9,077 nt of DNA from an uncultured Lachnospiraceae bacterium (lineage in GTDB: Bacteria; Bacillota_A; Clostridia; Lachnospirales; Lachnospiraceae). Made by a program: the position numbers and the translations under genes. Where the stretch lies: positions 1-9,077 of the forward strand of contig CACYDL010000250.1 of NCBI GenBank assembly GCA_902773195.1. Direction: 5' to 3'. Of the stretch, positions 1 to 5,677 are shown piece by piece; positions within the stretch are counted from its first letter, which is position 1, and every line of letters begins with the position of its first letter. The notes beneath the pieces were generated by a model. The model worked only from the letters and a program-made list of their open reading frames with translations, had not been told where the DNA came from and did not search any database.

Positions 1-467
1 CCTACAACAGCTATCCCACCGGGGTGACCGCGGACGCGTCGAAGCGGAGGGAATACATCGGTTGGGCGAAGGAGCGGGGCGCCGTCATCGTCGAGGACGA
101 CGTCGACTCGGAATTCACCATGTCCACAAAAGCGGAGGATACGCTGTTTTCCCTCGAGCCCGGGCGGAGCGTGATCTATCTCAACACCTTTTCGAGGACC
201 ATCGCCCCGTCGATGCGTCTCGGGTACATGATTCTCCCGTCGGAGACGGCGGAGACGCTCCGGCCCAGGATCGATTTCTACTCCTGCACGGTTCCCGTGT
301 TCGAGCAGTACGTGCTGGCCGAATTCATCGGGAGCGGCGAGTTCGAGCGCCACATCAACAGGGTGAGAAGGGCGCGCCGCCGGAAGAGGGCGGAACAGGG
401 CAAAGGCGCGGTGGAGAGAACGGCGGGCCTCCCGGAGGGCCCATCCGGCGCCGGCGCGGAAGAATAG
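1..467 (+). CDS. MocR/GabR-type PLP-dependent regulator, C-terminal part, probably decayed
   Basis: The window opens inside this gene; the reading frame runs from base 3 to TAG 465-467. Family landmarks are present: YPTGVT near the start, EDDVDSEF (bases 93-116), the stretch FSRTIAPSMRLGY (from base 189) and FERHINRVRR. These match the aminotransferase-like effector domain of MocR regulators, which carry an N-terminal GntR winged helix (not in the window). Three things are odd. The Lys of the family's SK(T/S) motif, which binds PLP, is Arg (codon 195-197). The Tyr of EDDYDSEF is Val (codon 102-104). Only 90 residues follow the Lys position, whereas B. subtilis GabR, from memory, has about 167, so the C-terminal subdomain with its substrate-binding Arg is largely absent. 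I infer an inactive or decaying gene. The alternative is a regulator that no longer uses covalent PLP. The family assignment is firm; the gene's status is not. Confidence 0.8.
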   Translation, partial: YNSYPTGVTADASKRREYIGWAKERGAVIVEDDVDSEFTMSTKAEDTLFSLEPGRSVIYLNTFSRTIAPSMRLGYMILPSETAETLRPRIDFYSCTVPVFEQYVLAEFIGSGEFERHINRVRRARRRKRAEQGKGAVERTAGLPEGPSGAGAEE

Positions 468-487
468 ACGTCCGGAAGGAGAAGAAC

Positions 488-3133
488 ATGCAGTACAGAA
501 CACTGGGAATACTGGCCCACGTCGACGCGGGCAAGACGACCCTCACGGAGGCGCTGCTCTACCTGACCGGCCAGATCCGGTCCGCCGGACGCGTCGATCA
601 CGGAGATACCCATCTCGACACCAACGAGATCGAGCGGGACCGCGGCATCACGATCTTCTCGAGCCAGGCCAGGCTGAGGACCGGCGGCTTCGAGTTCGTC
701 CTCCTCGACACCCCGGGCCACGCCGATTTTTCGGCGGAGACCGAGAGAGTGCTGCAGGTGCTGGACGCGGCGGTTCTCGTCGTCAGCGGGACGGACGGGG
801 TTCAGTCCCACACCAGGACCCTCTGGAGGCTTCTGCGCCACTACGGCGTTCCTGCGATGATCTTTGTCAACAAGATGGATCTTGCCGGCGCCGACCGGGA
901 CAGGATCCTGGGGGAACTGAAGGCGGAGCTTCTTCCGGAATGCGTGGATTTCGACCTGCAGGGCGACGCGCTCCGCGAGGAGATCGCCCTGTGCGGAGAG
1001 ACGCTTCTGGACGCGATGATGGAGACGGGGGAGATTCCCGACGGGCTGATCGCGGAGGCGTTTTCGAAGGGAGAGATCTGTCCCGTGTGGTTCGGCTCCG
1101 CCCTCCGCATGGAGAATCTGGAGGGGCTGCTCGACGGCCTCGGAAGATACACGCTGCCGCGGAACGGGACGGCCTGCGGGGAAGACGGATACGCGGCCCG
1201 CGTGTACAAGATCGGCCGCGATCCGTCGGGAGCGCGTCTCACCTATCTCAAGGTGACGGGCGGCGCTCTTCAGACGAGGATGCAGGTGCGGTACCGGGGC
1301 AGGGACGGAGAAGAGCATCGCGAGAAGATCGATCAGATCCGTCTCTATTCGGGAGACCGCTTTGAACAGACCGATACCGCTCCCGCCGGCCAGGTATGCG
1401 CGGTGACGGGCCTGTCCCTGACGACGCCGGGATGCGGCCTCGGCGGCGAGACGGACCCGGAGATGCCGGTCATCGAGCCGGTCATGACGAGGAGCCTGAT
1501 ACTGCCTCCGGACGTGAACGCCCCGGCGTTCATGAGGACCATCGCGCCTCTTTCGGAGGAAGAGCCGACGCTCCACATGGTCTGGAACGCGGAGAAGCAG
1601 TGCATCGACCTGCAGATCATGGGAGAGGTGCAGGCCGAGGTGCTGACGAGGCTGATCGAGGACCGGTTCGGCGTGAAGACGTCCTGCGGCCCGGCGAGAA
1701 TCCTTTACAGGGAGACGGTGCTGAAGGCGGTCGAGGGAATCGGTCATTTCGAACCTCTGAGGCATTACGCCGAAGTGCATCTCCTGATCGAGCGGGGAGA
1801 GGCCGGAAGCGGGATTTCCGTGCGGTCCGCCGTCAGCGAGGATCTCCTGGATCTGCACTGGCAGCGTCTGATCCTCACGCATCTGCTGGAGAGGGAGCAT
1901 CCCGGCGTGCTGACAGGATCGGCGCTGACGGACGTCAGGATCACGCTGATCGCCGGAAAAGCGCACCTGAAGCACACGGAGGGCGGAGATTTCCGGCAGG
2001 CGACCTACAGGGCGGTGCGCCAGGGACTCATGAGTACCGAGTGCGCCATCCTCGAGCCCTATTACTCCTTCGTTCTGGAGGTCCCCCGCGAAAACCTGGG
2101 ACGCGCGATGAACGACCTTTCGGGCATGTGCGCGGAATACGGAGAGCCCGCGTTCACGGATTCGGGGGACCGGGCGGTGCTGACGGGGGCGGTGCCCGTC
2201 TCCCTGGCCGGGGATTACATGGCTGAGGTCACCTCCTACACGCGGGGCGAGGGAAGACTCTCGCTGGCGCTTCAGGGCTACCGGCCGTGCCATAATCCGG
2301 AGGAGGTGATGGAGGCCTTTGCCTACGATCCGGACGCCGACACGGCAAATCCCTCCTCCTCGGTGTTCTGCGCCCACGGAGCGGGATTTATCGTGCCCTG
2401 GGACCAGGTCCGCGGCTTCGCCCATCTCCCCTGTCTTTCCGCCGGGGAACAGCCGGAGGAGGAAGAAATACAGCCCGGGGAGAAGGGGTTCCGGGCGGGA
2501 GCCGGCTCCGGAAAGGAGAGCGGGGAGGAGCCGCTGTCCTTTGAGGAGGACGAGGTGCTGAGGGGCATCTACGAACGGGAATTCGGAATCGGAAAGGACG
2601 GATCGAAGCTTCGGGACGGGGCTTCGCAGAGGTGTAAATGGGGCGGCCGGACCGGACCGAAAACGCCGGAAGCCCGTCAGAAGCTTGACAAGCACGGCCA
2701 TCCGATCTATCCCCGGAAGGACACGAGGCAGGAGCACCTCATCGTGGACGGCTACAACATTATTTTCCAGTGGGAGGAGCTGCGCGGCCTCGCCGGCGCG
2801 GATATCGGGGCGGCAAGGGGAAAGCTGCTGGATCTCCTGAGCAATTACCAGGGCTATCTGGGATACCCGGTGACGGTCGTCTTCGACGCCTACAGGACCG
2901 GGAGAAATCCGGAGTCGGTGAGCCGCTGGCAGAACCTCACCGTCGTATTCACCAAAGAGAACGAGACCGCCGACGCCTACATCGAGAGGATGGTGCACGA
3001 GGAGAACGGAAAGTACCGCTTCACCGTGGCGACGTCCGACGGGATGGAGCAGCTGACGGTGCTGCGACTGGGGGCTCTCCGCATGTCGGCCGCGATGCTG
3101 GCGGAGGACATGGAACGGGTCGCGCGGCGGTGA
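488..3133 (+). CDS. TetM/EF-G-like translational GTPase fused to a Rae1/YacP-type NYN endonuclease domain
   Basis: An 881-residue protein. The N-terminal GTPase has G1 AHVDAGKT (10-17), G2 RGITI (52-56), G3 DTPGHADF (74-81), G4 NKMD (128-131) and GSA (203-205). EF-G-like domains II-V follow to about residue 650, with KHTEGGDF (495-502) in domain IV. A charged linker (about 655-745) contains SFEEDEVLRGIYEREFG. The C-terminus (about 749-881) is an NYN domain close to B. subtilis Rae1/YacP: LIVDGYNII (751-759), FDAYR (799-803), FTKENETAD (821-829) and VATSD (847-851), with candidate metal-binding Asp754, Asp800, Asp829 and Asp851. Rae1 is known to cleave mRNA in the ribosomal A site, and TetM-type GTPases enter that site. 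ATG 488 is chosen because GGAAGGAG (474-481) lies 6 nt upstream and the family starts just before the P-loop; the frame stays open further upstream only by chance. It begins 20 nt after the MocR stop. Tetracycline resistance is doubtful, because the TetM-specific domain IV loop is absent. Confidence 0.9.
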   Translation: MQYRTLGILAHVDAGKTTLTEALLYLTGQIRSAGRVDHGDTHLDTNEIERDRGITIFSSQARLRTGGFEFVLLDTPGHADFSAETERVLQVLDAAVLVVSGTDGVQSHTRTLWRLLRHYGVPAMIFVNKMDLAGADRDRILGELKAELLPECVDFDLQGDALREEIALCGETLLDAMMETGEIPDGLIAEAFSKGEICPVWFGSALRMENLEGLLDGLGRYTLPRNGTACGEDGYAARVYKIGRDPSGARLTYLKVTGGALQTRMQVRYRGRDGEEHREKIDQIRLYSGDRFEQTDTAPAGQVCAVTGLSLTTPGCGLGGETDPEMPVIEPVMTRSLILPPDVNAPAFMRTIAPLSEEEPTLHMVWNAEKQCIDLQIMGEVQAEVLTRLIEDRFGVKTSCGPARILYRETVLKAVEGIGHFEPLRHYAEVHLLIERGEAGSGISVRSAVSEDLLDLHWQRLILTHLLEREHPGVLTGSALTDVRITLIAGKAHLKHTEGGDFRQATYRAVRQGLMSTECAILEPYYSFVLEVPRENLGRAMNDLSGMCAEYGEPAFTDSGDRAVLTGAVPVSLAGDYMAEVTSYTRGEGRLSLALQGYRPCHNPEEVMEAFAYDPDADTANPSSSVFCAHGAGFIVPWDQVRGFAHLPCLSAGEQPEEEEIQPGEKGFRAGAGSGKESGEEPLSFEEDEVLRGIYEREFGIGKDGSKLRDGASQRCKWGGRTGPKTPEARQKLDKHGHPIYPRKDTRQEHLIVDGYNIIFQWEELRGLAGADIGAARGKLLDLLSNYQGYLGYPVTVVFDAYRTGRNPESVSRWQNLTVVFTKENETADAYIERMVHEENGKYRFTVATSDGMEQLTVLRLGALRMSAAMLAEDMERVARR

Positions 3134-3139
3134 CGCCGC
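3124..3139 (+). other. GC hairpin enclosing the GTPase-NYN stop codon
   Basis: GCGGCG (3124-3129) pairs perfectly with CGCCGC (3134-3139) around the loop GTGA, which contains the TGA stop and fits the GNRA tetraloop pattern. No T-tract follows, so it is not an intrinsic terminator. It could protect the mRNA 3' end or be a by-product of GC-rich coding sequence. Confidence 0.3.
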
Positions 3140-3189
3140 AAGGGACGGCGCTCCGCCGCGGAAGCGCGGACGCCGGAAGGACGGAAGAG

Positions 3190-3209
3190 CCGGATGGCGG
3201 CGCCTCCGG
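3190..3209 (+). other. GC-rich inverted repeat in the gap after the GTPase-NYN gene
   Basis: CCGGA (3190-3194) and TCCGG (3205-3209) can pair, with GG/CC continuing the stem inside. There is no run of T downstream, so at best it is a weak or factor-dependent terminator. I see no gene in the 257-base gap 3134-3390. The rest of it is the promoter and leader described separately. Confidence 0.2.
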
Positions 3210-3222
3210 GGCTTCATCGTTC

Positions 3223-3251
3223 TTGAAAGACGAGGCCTTTGATGGTATAGT
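3223..3251 (+). promoter_or_regulatory. Sigma-A-type promoter of the zinc-ribbon/TPM/SPFH genes
   Basis: TTGAAA (3223-3228) and TATAGT (3246-3251) are separated by 17 bases, each one or two bases from consensus, in a locally AT-richer stretch. Transcription would start near 3258, giving a leader of about 130 nt before the ATG at 3391. It separates this unit from the GTPase-NYN gene upstream. Confidence 0.7.
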
Positions 3252-3257
3252 GATAGA

Positions 3258-3390
3258 GAATTCGGAGATACTGACATTTGTGCTGTTCACACAGTGATCT
3301 AAGCCTCTTCCGGGCGGGACGGAAAGCTGCGGGACTTCTCCCGGAGACACGGCGTTCCGCCTGCGGAAGATAAGGGCGGAAGGGAGCGGA
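3258..3390 (+). promoter_or_regulatory. Structured 5' leader of the zinc-ribbon gene
   Basis: About 130 nt lie between the predicted transcription start and the ATG. Two small perfect stems are visible: CGGGA-CTTC-TCCCG (3330-3343) and TTCCG-CCTG-CGGAA (3355-3368). The second ends ten bases before the ribosome binding site GGAAGGGAG (3378-3386). I do not recognise a known riboswitch or T-box. The length and the stem close to the binding site would allow control of translation, but this is inference only. Confidence 0.3.
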
Positions 3391-4494
3391 ATGGCAAAAA
3401 AATACAGCTGTAAAAACTGTGGAGCAGAGCTGTATTTCGACCCCGCGCGGGGAAAACTCCACTGTGAATACTGCGGATCGGATTACGACCCCTCGGAGTA
3501 CAATTTCACTCCGGAAGAGGCCGAGTCGGAGGATCAGACCATCGCCCAGTCGGTGGACGACGAGGGAAACCCGGACGCCTCCACGGACGCGCAGGCGACG
3601 GACGAATCGGTATCCACCGACGATCTGGTGGTCTACAAGTGCCCCAACTGCGGCGCGGAGGTGATCACCTCCCGGAAGACCGTGGCGACGACCTGCGTCT
3701 ACTGCAACCGCGCGATCACCCTGTCCGGCAACGTAAAGGGCGCCTTCCGCCCGGATTACGTGCTTCCCTTCACGAAGGACAGGAAGGAGGTCGAGAAGGC
3801 TTACAGAAGTCTTTGCCGGCAGTCCGTGCTTACGCCCACGAGGCTCTCCTCCGAATCGACCATCCAGAAGATAAAGGGAATGTACGTCCCCTACTGGCTC
3901 TTTTCCTTCGACGGAAAAGCGTCCGCCAGGGTGAAGGCCTCCCGGGTGAGAACCTTTGTATCCGGCCGCGACGAGGTGACCGAGGTCTCCAACTACGAGG
4001 TGTTTGAGGAGGGAATGGGAACCTTCGTCCGGGTTCCGACGGACGCCATGAAGGCGATGGACGACACCATGATGGATTCCATCGAGCCCTTCGATTTTTC
4101 CAGGCTTGAGAAATTCAATCCCGCCTATCTCTCCGGCTTCTACACCCAGCAGTGGGACGAGAACTCGGCGGCGACGGAGCCGCGCGCCAAGGCGAGGGCA
4201 AAGACGGCGATGTCCACGGAGCTGATGAAGCACGTCGGCTCCTACACCACGACCATGATCCAGCACGAGGAATTCGCCTGGAAGGATCAGAAAATCGAGC
4301 TGGTGCTGCTCCCGGTATGGATGATGTACATGGAGTACAAGGGAGAGCGCTACGTATTCGGCATGAACGGACAGACCGGAAAGATGATGGGAACGCTGCC
4401 GAAGGATCCGATGAAGCTGGTGAGAATCGGGGCGCTCATCTTTGTCATCGTTGAAATCATTCTCATGATCGTGAGAATTCTGGGGGTGATGTGA
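3391..4494 (+). CDS. Membrane-anchored protein with two zinc ribbons (TFIIB-type zinc-ribbon family)
   Basis: A 367-residue protein. The first zinc ribbon is C7-x2-C10 ... C25-x2-C28 and the second is C84-x2-C87 ... C102-x2-C105. An acidic, Ser/Thr-rich linker (about 33-80) joins them. The large conserved region that follows contains MYVPYWLFSFDG, SIEPFDFS and LLPVWMMYMEYKGERY, typical of Clostridia proteins annotated as 'TFIIB-type zinc ribbon-containing' or, misleadingly, 'DNA helicase PriA'. The last 20 or so residues (about 346-363) are hydrophobic and probably form a C-terminal membrane anchor, leaving the zinc ribbons in the cytoplasm. GGAAGGGAG (3378-3386) supports ATG 3391. Its TGA overlaps the ATG of the next gene, so the two are probably translationally coupled. 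The biochemical function is unknown; zinc binding is inferred from the cysteines. Confidence 0.85.
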   Translation: MAKKYSCKNCGAELYFDPARGKLHCEYCGSDYDPSEYNFTPEEAESEDQTIAQSVDDEGNPDASTDAQATDESVSTDDLVVYKCPNCGAEVITSRKTVATTCVYCNRAITLSGNVKGAFRPDYVLPFTKDRKEVEKAYRSLCRQSVLTPTRLSSESTIQKIKGMYVPYWLFSFDGKASARVKASRVRTFVSGRDEVTEVSNYEVFEEGMGTFVRVPTDAMKAMDDTMMDSIEPFDFSRLEKFNPAYLSGFYTQQWDENSAATEPRAKARAKTAMSTELMKHVGSYTTTMIQHEEFAWKDQKIELVLLPVWMMYMEYKGERYVFGMNGQTGKMMGTLPKDPMKLVRIGALIFVIVEIILMIVRILGVM

Positions 4495-4496
4495 TG
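4482..4496 (+). promoter_or_regulatory. Ribosome binding site and TGATG stop/start overlap deciding the TPM gene start
   Basis: GGGGGTGAT (4482-4490) differs at one base from GGAGGTGAT, the anti-Shine-Dalgarno complement. It lies inside the last codons of the zinc-ribbon gene. The TGA at 4492-4494 shares its A with the ATG at 4494, which favours 4494 over the GTG at 4491 and suggests termination-reinitiation coupling. Confidence 0.6.
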
Positions 4497-5489
4497 AAGA
4501 GGCGGAGAGAACGGAAAAGACGGACCGCGTTCTTCGGGCTGCTCCTGGCGGCCGTGCTGGCGTTTTCCTGGATTCCCGCCTGCGCGGAGGACGGGGCGGT
4601 CTCCGACAGACTGAACGCCGCGGAGGAGGAATACGCCGAACCGGAGTACAGCGAGACGGACGCCTTCGCCGGAAGCAGCGCTTCTGCCGGCGTCAGCGTC
4701 GAGCAGGAAAACAACGACGGGGACGACGTCTACGTCTCCAACAACGGGACGGTCTTCCGGATTCCGAGAGCCTCGGACCCGTCGGAGAGGGTGTTCGACT
4801 ACGCGGGGCTTTTCACCGAGGAACAGCAGGAGACGCTGCGGAACCGGATCGCCCGGCTCCAGGAGCAGAAGAAGTGCGACGTGATTATCCTGATTCCGGA
4901 CGAGGTCCCGCCCGACGTCAACAACGGGACGGAGACGAGTCAGAAATACCTCCGGCAGTTCTACATCGACAACGGTTTTCAGGAGGACGGGACAGGGTTT
5001 ATCATCGATCTCGACAACCGGGTTCTCTGGACGGTGGGGCACGGAAAATATGTGACGGAGGACTTCGTGAAATTCACGAACCAGGTCTACAACGACTGTC
5101 TCACGGCCGCGAAAAGGGGCGACTTCTACGCCGCCGCGGAGACGTACCTGGACGACTTCGACGCCTACGGCAATATCTGGAAGGCGGCCGTTCCGACGCC
5201 TCTTTCCCTGCTGCTCGGCGCGGCGGCTTCTCTTCTGGGAATGCTGGGCTTCAACTCGAAGCACAAGCACACCCAGCCCTCCAGGGCGGCGACGCCTCCT
5301 CTTGAGGTGAGGGGCTACCGGTCGTCCGGCCACAGGGAGAACTATCTGGGGACGACGGTTTCCCGCAGAAGGATCGTCCACGACGACCACAGCCGCGGCG
5401 GAGGAGGCGGAGGCTTCAGCGGCGGTTTCTCGTCGGGCGGCTTCTCGTCCGGCGGAGGCAGCTTCTCCGGCGGCGGAGGAAAGTTCTGA
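4494..5489 (+). CDS. Secreted/membrane TPM-domain protein (YgcG-like) with Gly/Ser-rich tail
   Basis: A 331-residue protein. A basic N-terminus (KRRRERKRR) and hydrophobic core lead to a likely signal peptidase site after IPACA (near 30). An acidic spacer follows, then a TPM domain from about residue 100 (RVFDYAGLFTEEQQ) to 230, including CDVIILI and GTGFIIDLDNRVLWTVGHG. A second hydrophobic segment (about 233-252, TPLSLLLGAAASLLGMLGF) probably spans the membrane. It is followed by a basic stretch and a tail (302-331) almost entirely Gly, Ser and Phe, the hallmark of YgcG-type proteins. The topology would put the TPM domain outside and the tail in the cytoplasm. Some TPM proteins have phosphatase activity or help photosystem II repair, but no activity can be assigned here. 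The start overlaps the zinc-ribbon gene, which implies one operon. Confidence 0.87.
   Translation: MKRRRERKRRTAFFGLLLAAVLAFSWIPACAEDGAVSDRLNAAEEEYAEPEYSETDAFAGSSASAGVSVEQENNDGDDVYVSNNGTVFRIPRASDPSERVFDYAGLFTEEQQETLRNRIARLQEQKKCDVIILIPDEVPPDVNNGTETSQKYLRQFYIDNGFQEDGTGFIIDLDNRVLWTVGHGKYVTEDFVKFTNQVYNDCLTAAKRGDFYAAAETYLDDFDAYGNIWKAAVPTPLSLLLGAAASLLGMLGFNSKHKHTQPSRAATPPLEVRGYRSSGHRENYLGTTVSRRRIVHDDHSRGGGGGGFSGGFSSGGFSSGGGSFSGGGGKF
5421..5450 (+). repeat. Two 15-base tandem repeats encoding GGFSS
   Basis: Copies at 5421-5435 and 5436-5450 are 13/15 identical and encode GGFSS twice. A degenerate continuation (5451-5468) encodes GGGSFS. They lie in the Gly-rich tail of the TPM protein and probably arose by slippage. 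Confidence 0.7.
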
Positions 5490-5677
5490 GGGAACGCCGG
5501 ATCCGCGAAGGGGCGGCAGAAGGAACGGAAGGAAAAACCGGGTGAGCCGCCGGGTCATCCGCCGGCCATCGGAAGGCTTGAGCATACGCGGATCTTCCGC
5601 GGAATGATAGATCAAGGTGAATATGTTGCAGCGCGGGGCAGAGGCCCGGGCGCGCCATATAAGGAAAGGAGAGCATT
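5490..5677 (+). other. Intergenic stretch between the TPM and SPFH genes
   Basis: These 188 bases hold no gene I can support. The clearest element is a perfect inverted repeat, CGCGGA-TCT-TCCGCG (5587-5601), with no T-run after it, so it is not a standard terminator. No convincing promoter is visible: TTGCAG (5626) and TATAAG (5658) are 26 bases apart. The SPFH gene is therefore probably read from the 3223 promoter, with the hairpin possibly acting on mRNA processing or stability. Confidence 0.4.

Noticed and set aside
62..487. An upstream extension of the GTPase-NYN frame, open from a GTG at 62.
   Set aside because: This stretch lies over the MocR coding frame and its translation is Arg/Gly-rich with no family similarity. 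ATG 488 has a well-placed Shine-Dalgarno and gives the normal family N-terminus.
488..2450. Straight call as a tetracycline resistance gene (tetM/tetO/tetW).
   Set aside because: The domain IV loop differs from true resistance proteins and a nuclease domain is fused to the C-terminus, so no tet symbol is assigned.
278..3277. A very long open frame (999 codons) on the minus strand opposite the GTPase-NYN gene.
   Set aside because: It mirrors GC-rich codon use on the + strand. Its product has no recognisable domain and is rich in Arg, Pro, His and Leu, while the + strand frame carries clear GTPase and NYN motifs. Similar long minus-strand frames at 3214-4266, 4350-5615, 5612-7090 and 7243-8523 were rejected for the same reason.
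5626..5663. Promoter TTGCAG ... TATAAG upstream of the SPFH gene.
   Set aside because: The spacing of 26 bases is far from the usual 16-18, and no better -35 pairs with TATAAG.
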